Part shown: positions 22,592 to 29,810 of the stretch, one piece after another
How positions within the stretch are numbered: position 1 is the stretch's first letter
Layout: each line of letters starts with the position of its first letter
DNA from: Nanobdellota archaeon
GTDB taxonomy: Archaea > Nanobdellota > Nanobdellia > SCGC-AAA011-G17 > GW2011-AR17
Reading direction: 5' to 3'
Assembly: GCA_030018575.1 (NCBI GenBank)
Contig: JASEIA010000002.1
Span: 1-40,940 of the forward strand
DNA length: 40,940 nucleotides
Notes under the pieces: model-generated
What the model saw: the letters and a program-made list of their open reading frames with translations, nothing else
Databases searched by the model: none
What the model was told of the DNA's origin: nothing
Made by a program: the position numbers and the translations under genes

Positions 22592-22711
22592 TTATCTGTG
22601 GCGCCTTGCCTGTTCTATCTCTCTTATCTTCTGCAGCCTGAGAACTTCAGCTTCTCGCACTTGTGTGCTTTCCTTCTGTATCTTTACAATCACATCCTTT
22701 TGTAAGCCCAT
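22592..22711 (-). CDS. Small charged helical protein, hypothetical
   Basis: A 39-residue frame starting M-G-L-Q-K-D-V-I-V-K-I-Q-K-E and ending E-I-E-Q-A-R-R-H-R, with heptad-like hydrophobic spacing (V, L, I) suggesting a short coiled coil. It lies downstream of the ATPase gene on the same strand. The frame is open upstream to a TTG. Nothing else explains this 182-nt gap. It may be a gene remnant or a real small protein. Confidence 0.35.
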   Translation of the reverse strand: MGLQKDVIVKIQKESTQVREAEVLRLQKIREIEQARRHR

Positions 22712-22751
22712 AGCAGGCGCCTCCAAGCAGAGTTGTGGCAATGGTGAAACC

Positions 22752-24092
22752 CTAACGCTTTTTCCTGAACGTATTTTCCAAGTCCTTCAGGCCAATGCAA
22801 TGCACGTTTTCAGCTTTTATCTTTTTCTTAAAGCTTTTTGCAAATACAACATAGCTCTCTTTCCTCTTTCCCTGATTCCAATCCACATATTTCGCCTTTT
22901 CCTTCAGCTCTTCAACGAGCTTTGCTGCATCAGCTTTATCCTGCCATTTGCACTCGCAGAAAGTTATTTTGTTCTTATTTTCGTCTATTCCTACAATGTC
23001 TATTTCATACTGGCTCTTTCCCGGCTTCCCGTGGAACCTGCCCCACTGTTTCCCTATTCTTGTAAAGCTAAATTGCTCCCTTAAGAACTCAAGAGCCACC
23101 TTCTCAAATATCTGCCCGAGATATGTATTAAACCCTTTCTTAAAGTCGCTTATCGCATTCTCGCTCATGCCTGAGTCTATGAGGTCTTCATTCTTATATA
23201 CAAACTTAAACCAGAACATGAAATAGTTGTCGCTTATGGCATAAATCCCTTTTTTGCCGCCCAGCAGCGGGCGCACAGAGGAGATTATCTTAAGCCGCCG
23301 CAGCTTCTCGAGATAAAATGGTATCTGCCCTGATTCTATGCCTGTGGCATTCCGTATTTCATTCAAGCTGTTTTTCCCGTTTGCGATTGCCTCAAGCACC
23401 ATGAAATACCTTGTCGGCGCCCTTAATTCTTCCTCAAGCAGCGCCCTCCCGTCGTAAAAAAGAAAGCCCTGCCTGAAGAAATTATCCATAATCTCATTTT
23501 CTACATTTTTGCCTGAAAAAAACTCAAGGTAGCGGGGGACGCCGTCGCAGCAGGCATACGCCTTTATTGCGTCTGCCATTGATGAGCGCCTGAGCCATTC
23601 CATCACATTCCTGAATTTAAGCGGCAAAATGTGCATTATTGTGTCTATCCTGCCATATATGGGCCCCTTGTATTTAAGCATGGCGCCTTCCATGACGGAT
23701 ATGGAAGAGCCTGTCAATAAAACCTTTTTCTTCAGCACTTCATCAAGTATTTCCTGAAACTCGGGGAGTATGCCGTTTTCAATAAGGTACCCAAATTCAT
23801 CTATTGCTATTATGCTTGGGCTTTGCCTCTCCAGAAACTCAAACATCTGCTTGAATGTGGCAAACCTAAGCCCTGGTATGCCAAACCTTTCGGACATCTG
23901 TTCTGAAAACCGCTCTAGGTTGAAATTCAGCGGCTTGTTTACCGCAAGCAGGTAAAGCGCGTCTTTCCTTTTTATGAACTCTTTGACAAGTCGGGTTTTG
24001 CCCACCCTCCTCCTGCCAAAGATGACATTTACCCTTTTCAGCTTTTCAAGCGTTTTAAGCTCGTCTTTCCTGTTGATAAATTCAATAGTCAT
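22752..24092 (-). CDS. Archaeal ATPase with DUF234 nuclease-like domain
   Basis: A 446-residue protein. The ATPase domain has Walker A G-R-R-R-V-G-K-T (26-33), Walker B I-I-A-I-D-E-F-G-Y and sensor L-L-T-G-S-S. A winged helix follows (N-S-L-N-E-I-R-N-A-T-G-I). The C-terminal DUF234 region carries E-I-D-I-V-G then C-E-C-K-W, a PD-(D/E)xK-like core. Members of this archaeal STAND-like ATPase family are abundant and mobile; their job is not established. An AT-rich promoter lies at 24093-24125, including tagtttagacta with inverted tagt/acta arms. The gene is bracketed by the 58-bp SprT-promoter repeat. Confidence 0.85.
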   Translation of the reverse strand: MTIEFINRKDELKTLEKLKRVNVIFGRRRVGKTRLVKEFIKRKDALYLLAVNKPLNFNLERFSEQMSERFGIPGLRFATFKQMFEFLERQSPSIIAIDEFGYLIENGILPEFQEILDEVLKKKVLLTGSSISVMEGAMLKYKGPIYGRIDTIMHILPLKFRNVMEWLRRSSMADAIKAYACCDGVPRYLEFFSGKNVENEIMDNFFRQGFLFYDGRALLEEELRAPTRYFMVLEAIANGKNSLNEIRNATGIESGQIPFYLEKLRRLKIISSVRPLLGGKKGIYAISDNYFMFWFKFVYKNEDLIDSGMSENAISDFKKGFNTYLGQIFEKVALEFLREQFSFTRIGKQWGRFHGKPGKSQYEIDIVGIDENKNKITFCECKWQDKADAAKLVEELKEKAKYVDWNQGKRKESYVVFAKSFKKKIKAENVHCIGLKDLENTFRKKR

Positions 24093-24159
24093 AACTATAA
24101 TAGTTTAGACTATATATTTAAATGTTTCGGTGCCCGTATAATCCCGCCCATCCTCTTTT

Positions 24160-24217
24160 CAAGCCATGCATTGCCGCGCATAAGACAAGAATATGAATGG
24201 TTGTATAAAAAGATAGT
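24160..24217. repeat. 58-bp direct repeat, copy 2 (detached SprT-like promoter)
   Basis: A 56/58 copy of 22512-22569, 1648 nt away in the same orientation. Read on the minus strand it still offers a TATA box and ATG (at 24182) giving M-R-G-N-A-W-L-E-K-R-M before running into unrelated sequence and a stop. It is therefore a truncated second gene start. Confidence 0.9.
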
Positions 24218-24274
24218 TGGAAAAAGGAGGCTGCTGACTCTTATGATAAGTTTTTTGAAGTGTTGTGGAAGCAG

Positions 24275-25516
24275 TCAAGACCCTAAAAGCCATTTCCATA
24301 ACGGAACATAAATAATGCCCCTCTCGTCTGTCTTCTCTGTGTCCTTTGTTATAACAATAAGCTTTGCACTTCCATGCATCTCGCTGAACTCCAGCAGGGC
24401 TTCTGTTTCCCTTTTAGGCACGCTGTCAGTGTATGACACGTTTATTGCTGTCAGCCTATCCTGTGCTTTCACTATAAAATCAACCTCTTTCTTGTTTTTC
24501 CAGAAGTAAACATCCTCGCCTCTCCTTTTCAGCTCAACCAGCACTGCATTTTCAGCAAGCTTTCCCCAGTCATCCGAGAACTTGAACGCGACCGCATTTC
24601 TTATGCCTGTATCTATTGAATAGCACTTCATGTCTTTTTTTGCCTGAACCTTCAGCTTCCATGAAAAGTAAGGCACGACAAACAGTGCAAATACTTCGGT
24701 AAAGTAAGGCACATATTTTTTTATGGTGTCATAATGAATGTTTAATGCTGACGCTATGCTGTTGTAAGAAAAGGGGCTGCCTATGTTGGATATTAGGTAA
24801 AATCCTATTTTTTTTACTATATCCAAATCTGCATTAAATCTTGCAGCAATATCCCTTGCTAATATGTCGTTATACAAATCAACCAATATTGATTTTGCTA
24901 TCAAATCATCCTTGCCTAGTGTTTCCGGGAACCCCCCGTTTTTCAGGTAAAGCTCAATAAAGTGCAATGTTCTATCCCTTTCGGATGCGTGTTCCGGATG
25001 CTCCACATTGCTGTATTTTAAGAACTCCCTGAATGAAAAGGGGGTTATAACGTGGGTTATATGCCTGCCTGTCAGTGTTTTGCCAACATCCCTTGAAATC
25101 AAAGAAGCAGAAGAGCCTGAAACAAATATCTGCTGGAACCTATTTGTGTCATAATAAACCCTTGCTGTTTTCTCCCATTCTTTTATGTTCTGTATCTCGT
25201 CAAGGAATATATATGCAATGTCCGGCTTTAATTGCAGGGCTGTTTTTATTGCCTCTTCCATGCTGTTTAATGCCGGGTCATCAAAATTAAGGTATAATAT
25301 GTTTTCTGCTTTAGCTCCTTTTTCCAGAAGGCTGTTTATTGCCTGGTACATCAAGACTGTTTTTCCGCATCTTCTTACTCCTATAATGTCTTTTATATGC
25401 CTCGCTTCCATTGTGCGAACAAGTATTGGCAACGCTTCCCTCGCAATGCCAGTAAGCTTGCCTATATTTGCCGGGTTCTCCCACCATGGATTCCACTTTT
25501 GTATGGCATTTTTCAT
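24275..25516 (-). CDS. AAA_14/DUF4143 ATPase
   Basis: A 413-residue protein from the ATG at 25516. A longer frame starts at 25555, but a TATA box (catttataaatag) lies inside that extension, so the shorter start is preferred. Walker A is G-V-R-R-C-G-K-T (46-53), Walker B I-A-Y-I-F-L-D-E-I-Q-N, then V-S-G-S-S-A. The DUF4143 part has Y-S-I-D-T-G-I-R-N-A and Y-F-W-K-N-K-K-E-V-D-F-I-V. These ATPases with a nuclease-like tail are widespread accessory genes in archaea and bacteria. No function is settled. An orphan tail of a relative lies at 20422-20916. Confidence 0.85.
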   Translation of the reverse strand: MKNAIQKWNPWWENPANIGKLTGIAREALPILVRTMEARHIKDIIGVRRCGKTVLMYQAINSLLEKGAKAENILYLNFDDPALNSMEEAIKTALQLKPDIAYIFLDEIQNIKEWEKTARVYYDTNRFQQIFVSGSSASLISRDVGKTLTGRHITHVITPFSFREFLKYSNVEHPEHASERDRTLHFIELYLKNGGFPETLGKDDLIAKSILVDLYNDILARDIAARFNADLDIVKKIGFYLISNIGSPFSYNSIASALNIHYDTIKKYVPYFTEVFALFVVPYFSWKLKVQAKKDMKCYSIDTGIRNAVAFKFSDDWGKLAENAVLVELKRRGEDVYFWKNKKEVDFIVKAQDRLTAINVSYTDSVPKRETEALLEFSEMHGSAKLIVITKDTEKTDERGIIYVPLWKWLLGS

Positions 25517-25555
25517 AGCTATTGAATGGGGCTTGCTATTTATAAATGTTTCCAT

Positions 25556-25862
25556 GCCTGTGTAGGATAAATGCTATTTTGTTTACATTGGCGTGTAACC
25601 ATTTATAAACAGAATCTGCTTCCCATATACTCCAGCTCAGACTGGCTGCACTTGTCCTCGATTGTTTCCGCCTGCTGCTTTTTAGGCACATCAGAAGCAG
25701 TGCATCCATCAATTAGGTGTCCGATGCCTGCTAACGCGAGAAGCGGAGCGGCAAGTATTGCTATTGTTCCCAGGCAGCCTTAAGCTTCTCTCATTCCATT
25801 TGGAACCTCGCTTCCGCCATAAGGTTTAAATACTTGAACATTATGTATAATTAATTGAACAA
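25556..25862. other. 307-nt gap: broken small gene and divergent promoters
   Basis: This gap holds the disrupted small secreted-protein frame (25603-25794, minus) and a shared promoter zone at about 25818-25862. A ggtttaaatact run there reads as a TATA box in both directions, for the small gene and for the MNT gene at 25863. Nothing else is seen. Confidence 0.5.
25603..25794 (-). pseudogene. Small secreted or lipoprotein-like gene with in-frame stop
   Basis: From an ATG at 25794 the frame gives M-R-E-A, then TAA (25780-25782), then 58 residues without a stop: G-C-L-G-T-I-A-I-L-A-A-P-L-L-A-L-A (signal or membrane segment), later D-G-C-T-A-S-D and a charged cysteine-containing tail ending R-F-C-L. 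A TATA-like run lies 28-35 nt upstream of the ATG. The pattern suggests a small exported protein knocked out by one nonsense change. Initiation at a CTG after the stop is a less likely alternative. Confidence 0.4.
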
Positions 25863-26402
25863 ATGGTACAACTAATTGAACTAATAAACAACAGGAAGCA
25901 GGCGGGCGTATTGGTCTTTTTCCTTAGGCATTCAACGATGAAGATACAGCAGCAGGATATTAAGAAAGAAGTTAAAATTGCAAAGGCAACGCTGATTAAA
26001 TGGCTGAACATGCTTGCTAAGAATGGCATGATAAGCTTTGCTGAATATGGGCGCACGAAAGTATACTCACTAAACAGGGAAAATGCAGCCATAAAGCGCC
26101 TCAAAATGCTTGATAACCTCCTTCTTCTTTCAGGCATTAAGGCTATTGCAGGCAAGCATAACGCAATTGCATACCTGTTCGGCAGCACCGCAAGAGGAGA
26201 GGATGCTGAAGACAGCGATATTGATATCCTGCTTATTGGAAAAGTTAACAGGGAAGACATTATCAGGGGCATAAATAAGATTTCAGGGGAAATCAAAAGA
26301 AATATAAACCTCCAGATATTCTCGCCGCTGGAATGGCTGCAGATGGCTAAGAAGGATGCGGCATTCTATGAAAGAGTTGAAAAAGACAAGGTGGAATTGT
26401 AA
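25863..26402 (+). CDS. Winged-helix nucleotidyltransferase (MNT), module 3
   Basis: A 179-residue protein. Residues about 15-70 form a winged helix (Q-Q-D-I-K-K-E-V-K-I-A-K-A-T-L-I-K-W-L). The catalytic signature is G-S-T-A-R-G at 107-112 with D119-x-D121. The stop codon is followed directly by the ATG of the HEPN gene. Probable antitoxin or AMPylating enzyme for the downstream HEPN protein. The TATA box ggtttaaatact lies about 32-42 nt upstream. Confidence 0.85.
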   Translation: MVQLIELINNRKQAGVLVFFLRHSTMKIQQQDIKKEVKIAKATLIKWLNMLAKNGMISFAEYGRTKVYSLNRENAAIKRLKMLDNLLLLSGIKAIAGKHNAIAYLFGSTARGEDAEDSDIDILLIGKVNREDIIRGINKISGEIKRNINLQIFSPLEWLQMAKKDAAFYERVEKDKVEL

Positions 26403-26824
26403 ATGAACATAAGGGAATGCATTGAAAAGAGGTTTTTGGCAAAAATCAAGCCGGCTTCTGACCTGGTAAGGAAAGAGCTTGACGAAGCTGATTATGATTA
26501 TGAAAAAGCGGAAAAGGCGTTTTCTGATGATGACTGGAAATGGGCGATAGTGAAGTCATATTACTGCATGTTCCATGCGTCAAGGGCTGTTTTATTCAAG
26601 CTTGGATTGAAGGAAACAAGGCATTTTGCATTTGGTGTTGTTTTGGAGGACTTGTCAAAAAAGGAAAGCCGGAAGCGAAGTATGTGAATTATTTTGCTGC
26701 CGCGGTGTCTTCTAGGGAAGATGCGGATTACCATTATTCTTACTCAAAGGACACTGCAGAGCATACTCTTGAGATTGCAGAGGAATTCATTGAGCGGATG
26801 AAAGAGATGCTTGAAAAGCTGTGA
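26403..26824 (+). CDS. HEPN protein, module 3, needs a -1 frameshift
   Basis: The zero frame (26403-26687, 94 residues) contains the HEPN core S-Y-Y-C-M-F-H-A-S-R-A-V-L-F but stops after S-R-K-R-S-M. The -1 frame continues the family sequence seamlessly from G-K-P-E-A-K-Y through S-S-R-E-D-A-D-Y-H-Y (the R-x-x-A-D-Y motif) to 26824, giving a 140-residue product of normal UPF0332 length. The switch falls exactly at A AAA AAG (26657-26663) in the correct phase, with GGAGGA 7 nt upstream. Either the gene uses programmed slippage, or one A was lost (A7 to A6), making it a pseudogene. It follows the MNT gene with no gap. Confidence 0.7.
26645..26663 (+). promoter_or_regulatory. Candidate -1 frameshift site with upstream SD-like element
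   Basis: GGAGGA (26645-26650) lies 6 nt before the slippery heptamer A AAA AAG (26657-26663). This is the same heptamer, with a similar upstream Shine-Dalgarno stimulator, that drives -1 frameshifting in bacterial dnaX. No start codon is correctly placed to use this SD. No strong downstream stem-loop was found by eye. Confidence 0.45.
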
Positions 26825-26901
26825 GTGGAAGCAGTCAAAGCCTTAATGCTCAATCATAAGCAACAAAAGAACTCACGCCGGAGGCTGGCCTTTATTGCTT
26901 T

Positions 26902-27984
26902 CTACAGCTCAAGCTCTTCTGGAAAAGAAGTCAGGTTCTCGCATCCATTGGGCAAAACATGCACAATGTCCTCAAGCCTTACTCCGCCAATGCCTAGGTA
27001 ATACAAGCCGGGCTCAACAGCAATCACATTGCCTGCCTTAAGCACTTCATTTCCGCGCGGGGATTCATGAATATCCAAGCCAACACCGTGCCCCAGGCTG
27101 TGAATGAATCCCTGATCAACACCCTCTTTTATGCCTGTCTTAAAACCTGAATCTTCAAATGCCTGCTTGCATTCAGAATAAAGATGGTAAAACTTAATTT
27201 CCGGCTTCATGTTCATCCACGAATATTGCTTCATTCTTTTTACAATCTGATACATGCCCTTGAGTGTATCAGAAGCCTTTCCTTTCACAAACGTTCTGGT
27301 CATGTCTGCATAATACCTGCTTTTTGCAGAGCAGGGAAATATGTCAATAATAATGCTTTCATTTGCTTTCAAAGCGCCTTTTCCTGTATTATGCACGTCA
27401 AGGCACGAATCACCGCATACGACAATGGGATCCTGCTCTGAAATGCACCCGTGCCTTGCAAGCTCAAGCATTATTTCCCTTTTCACCCATTCAGAAGTAA
27501 GAGCCATTGACTTGTAATACAGCACATTTTCATGCCCAATAAGAGAATGCGAAATCATATCCTTTGCAACATTCATCGCGCTTTCAGCAACCCTTTGCAC
27601 CGCCTTTATCTTAGCCAATTCATCAGGCGATTTGCATTCGCGCCCTAATTCAGGCTCCTTTATATTGACAAAAGAATGCAACTTCAATTTCTTTCCCATC
27701 TTAATCGGAAAATCAGGCGGAACCTCAATATTATTAATATGGTTCACCCTGACGTATTTCAGCAGTGCATCCTCAAGAGGGCCTCTTTTTCCAAGGATTT
27801 CCTCAACAGAATAAACAGAATCAGCTTTAGACTCTTTCAAAGCCCGCCCTTTTTCCATCGTGGATGTGATTATTACTTTGCTTCCCTTGCTCTCAAGATA
27901 GGCAAAATTATCAAAGCAAAGAAATCCAGAAGCATAATACAAGTCAGAATTTGAAGAAGTGCCGTATAAAACCATCGCTGCCAT
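26902..27984 (-). CDS. pepQ: M24-family metallopeptidase (Xaa-Pro dipeptidase-like)
   Basis: A 360-residue pita-bread protease. Metal ligands are visible: D in I-I-I-D-I-F-P, D in Y-A-D-M-T-R-T-F, H in H-S-L-G-H-G-V-G-L-D-I-H-E, E in A-V-E-P-G-L-Y and E in V-R-L-E-D-I-V. Length and the creatinase-like N-domain fit prolidase/X-Pro aminopeptidase, which releases residues next to proline. It lies 2 nt downstream of rpoN at the end of the ribosomal cluster, so it is probably co-transcribed. Dipeptidase versus aminopeptidase cannot be told from sequence. Confidence 0.85.
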   Translation of the reverse strand: MAAMVLYGTSSNSDLYYASGFLCFDNFAYLESKGSKVIITSTMEKGRALKESKADSVYSVEEILGKRGPLEDALLKYVRVNHINNIEVPPDFPIKMGKKLKLHSFVNIKEPELGRECKSPDELAKIKAVQRVAESAMNVAKDMISHSLIGHENVLYYKSMALTSEWVKREIMLELARHGCISEQDPIVVCGDSCLDVHNTGKGALKANESIIIDIFPCSAKSRYYADMTRTFVKGKASDTLKGMYQIVKRMKQYSWMNMKPEIKFYHLYSECKQAFEDSGFKTGIKEGVDQGFIHSLGHGVGLDIHESPRGNEVLKAGNVIAVEPGLYYLGIGGVRLEDIVHVLPNGCENLTSFPEELEL

Positions 27985-27986
27985 TT

Positions 27987-28184
27987 TTAATTCTTCTTGA
28001 ACTTTCCTACATCGTCAATCAAATCAATGTGCCCCAGGAACTGCGTCCTGCAGCAGTACCTTTTCAGCCCTAAGTCATCCATTACTTTCTTCCTGTCTTC
28101 GCCCTTTGCAACCCTTGCATTGTACTCTTCCCAAAGGTGCCCTATCGGCTTTCCGCAGCTGAAACATCTTATTGGTATCATCAT
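27987..28184 (-). CDS. rpoN: RNA polymerase subunit N (Rpb10)
   Basis: A 65-residue protein with the family hallmark M-I-P-I-R-C-F-S-C-G-K and R-Y-C-C-R-T: four cysteines binding one zinc. Subunit N helps assemble the D-L platform of archaeal RNA polymerase. It sits directly after S9 in the classical L18e-L13-S9-rpoN order. The second ATG (28181) is the more conserved start. Confidence 0.95.
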   Translation of the reverse strand: MMIPIRCFSCGKPIGHLWEEYNARVAKGEDRKKVMDDLGLKRYCCRTQFLGHIDLIDDVGKFKKN

Positions 28185-28191
28185 TTTGTTT

Positions 28192-28593
28192 TCACCTGTA
28201 TGACTTCTGCCTTGCGGCCCTTGCTTTTGAATCGTTCGGCTTGTGCGGCTCGTTCCTTCTCACATCCGCAATAAGCATGTGCCTGTCATAGCTTAAAAAC
28301 TCTTTCTTTAGGGTTTTGCTTCCTGTGTATGCAACAAGCCCTTTTGCCAAAGCTAATCGTGCAGCTTCTGCCTGCGACATTGAACCGCCGCCCTTGATAA
28401 CTATGTCAGCGTTAATCTTTTTTGAAATTTCTTCTGCAAGCATCAGCGGCTCTGATATCTTAAGCTTTAGGATTTCAGGCTCAACAGTGTCAAGAAGCCT
28501 TGAGTTTATCCTGATTATTCCTGTTCCTTCATAGATTGTTGCCCTTGCAACAGCCTTTTTCCGTTTTCCTGTTGTATGCGCTTTCTTGTTCAT
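28192..28593 (-). CDS. rpsI: Ribosomal protein S9
   Basis: A 133-residue S9 (uS9) with G-K-R-K-K-A-V-A-R-A near the N-terminus, G-G-G-S-M-S-Q-A-E-A-A-R-L-A-L-A in the middle and the basic tail ending R-A-A-R-Q-K-S-Y-R that reaches the P-site tRNA. Overlaps the L13 stop by 4 nt. Confidence 0.95.
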   Translation of the reverse strand: MNKKAHTTGKRKKAVARATIYEGTGIIRINSRLLDTVEPEILKLKISEPLMLAEEISKKINADIVIKGGGSMSQAEAARLALAKGLVAYTGSKTLKKEFLSYDRHMLIADVRRNEPHKPNDSKARAARQKSYR

Positions 28594-29003
28594 CTCGCAC
28601 CTAAACCGAATGATAATTCCTGAACCGTTATATATTTTGTGGTTTCAAGCTTTTCAACGCCTGATTTCTCAAGCTTCTCTGTTTTCTTGCCTTCAAATTC
28701 TTTTGGAGTGCCGATGTAGCACTTTATTCTTGCCATTGCCTCGATTCCCTTTGCCTGCTTGTGCGGAACCATTCCCCTTATCACGTGCTTGAGCAAAAGA
28801 TTTGGCTTTCTTGATATGAACGGGCCGTGAAACGGGCCTCCCCTGTCCCTCTGGCGGTGGTATTTTGCAACAATGTCTTTCCTGGCGCCTGTCACGATTG
28901 CTTTTTCGCAGTTGATTATGTCTACTTTTTCTCCAATCAGCGCTTTTTTTGCTGCAAATGCAGCCAGCCTTCCCATTATTAAATTCGTTGCGTCAATTAT
29001 CAT
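28590..29003 (-). CDS. rplM: Ribosomal protein L13
   Basis: A 137-residue L13 (uL13). The start at 29003 (M-I-I-D-A-T-N-L-I-M-G-R-L) is chosen; the frame is open further upstream but those residues lie inside L18e. Features: G-P-F-H-G-P near the middle and H-V-I-R-G-M-V-P-H-K. A 50S subunit protein, overlapping L18e by 4 nt and S9 by 4 nt. Confidence 0.95.
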   Translation of the reverse strand: MIIDATNLIMGRLAAFAAKKALIGEKVDIINCEKAIVTGARKDIVAKYHRQRDRGGPFHGPFISRKPNLLLKHVIRGMVPHKQAKGIEAMARIKCYIGTPKEFEGKKTEKLEKSGVEKLETTKYITVQELSFGLGAR

Positions 29004-29362
29004 CCTACTATCCTCACTTTGCTTCCTTTCGGGTTTGCCTTCATAAGCTCTTGTATTGAAAGCGCTTTTCCTTTCCTGTTGATTTTTTCCTTTGCCTTGC
29101 CTGAAAACTTCCATGCAGCTACTGTAACTTTCTTTGTAAGCTCGCCTGCTGAAAGAACCTTTCCCGGGACAAGCACTGTTGAATTCTCATCAGAGGCGAG
29201 ATCTATCTTGCCGATATTCGCTTCCCTTCTCTTCCTTGCCGGCCTTGCAAGCTCATCTGCAACTAATCTCCAGATTAATGCATTCTGCTTCCTGCCAAGC
29301 TCTTTAAGCTCTGTGATAAGCTTCTGCGTTTGTATGTTTGTAGGCCCTGTTCTCTTTGCCAT
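29000..29362 (-). CDS. rpl18e: Ribosomal protein L18e
   Basis: A 120-residue archaeal/eukaryotic L18e (eL18) with N-P-K-G-S-K-V-R-I-V-G at the C-terminus and V-L-V-P-G-K-V-L-S-A-G-E-L. Follows the small wHTH-like gene by one base and begins the L18e-L13-S9-rpoN block. Confidence 0.93.
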   Translation of the reverse strand: MAKRTGPTNIQTQKLITELKELGRKQNALIWRLVADELARPARKRREANIGKIDLASDENSTVLVPGKVLSAGELTKKVTVAAWKFSGKAKEKINRKGKALSIQELMKANPKGSKVRIVG

Positions 29363-29363
29363 T

Positions 29364-29654
29364 TTACAAGTATCTCCTCAATAAGCCCATGCCTTTTTCA
29401 GTGAGCATGTATGCCTTTTTTTCATTGCTGTTTTCAACATCAAATGTCCACAGGTATTCGTTTGCCTTCAGGAATTCAACTATAAGTTCCCCATTATCAG
29501 TTTTCATAAACTTGTTTACCCTATCAGCAAGCTCGCTGTGAAAAGTAAGCTTTCTTTCTCCAAAAAGCCTCATCAGAGCGAGCATTTTTGCTATGTCACT
29601 CGGTTTATACCCCTTTTCTATTATTTCTTTTTCCAGATTTGTTCTTGTTTCCAT
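29364..29654 (-). CDS. Small winged-helix-like protein within the ribosomal cluster
   Basis: A 96-residue protein from the ATG at 29654. The frame is open to 29708, but that part overlaps tRNA-Leu. It is mostly helical, then a wing-like E-Y-L-W-T-F-D-V and A-Y-M-L-T-E-K-G-M-G-L-L-R, the ending typical of winged helices. No family is recognised. It is inserted between tRNA-Leu and rpl18e, where other archaea usually have nothing, and is co-oriented, so it is probably expressed with ribosomal genes. A regulatory or ribosome-associated role is only a guess. Confidence 0.6.
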   Translation of the reverse strand: METRTNLEKEIIEKGYKPSDIAKMLALMRLFGERKLTFHSELADRVNKFMKTDNGELIVEFLKANEYLWTFDVENSNEKKAYMLTEKGMGLLRRYL

Positions 29655-29675
29655 TTTCTTCTCCGTGACTATTAC

Positions 29676-29761
29676 TGCAGGGGAAGGGATTCGAACCCTC
29701 GCACCCACTAAGGGACTAGACCCTCAATCTAGCGCATTTGACCAGGCTCTGCCACCCCTGC
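29676..29761 (-). tRNA. tRNA-Leu (anticodon GAG)
   Basis: An 86-nt class II tRNA on the minus strand. Acceptor gcagggg/cccctgc, anticodon stem ctaga/tctag with loop ttgaggg (anticodon GAG), a long variable arm, T arm gagggttcgaatccctt and discriminator A. No CCA is encoded. Its position between rpoD and rpl18e is a conserved archaeal arrangement. Confidence 0.92.
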
Positions 29762-29810
29762 ATCTGGGGCTCTGCCCCCATTATCTAAATGCGCTCTTAT
29801 GACTATCTGT

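Noticed and set aside
24275..25555. ATG at 25555 as start of the second ATPase
   Set aside because: A well-formed TATA box lies inside the first codons, so this start would be upstream of the transcript.
24265..26838. Shared gtggaagcagtcaa at 24265-24278 and 26825-26838
   Set aside because: Only 14 bp exact (19/22 with mismatches); too short to claim as an element boundary around the second ATPase and module 3.
29004..29114. Extended N-terminus of L13
   Set aside because: The added residues are antiparallel shadows of L18e coding sequence; the conserved L13 start is at 29003.
29655..29708. N-terminal extension of the small wHTH-like gene
   Set aside because: Lies within tRNA-Leu(GAG); the peptide is a translation of the T-arm region.
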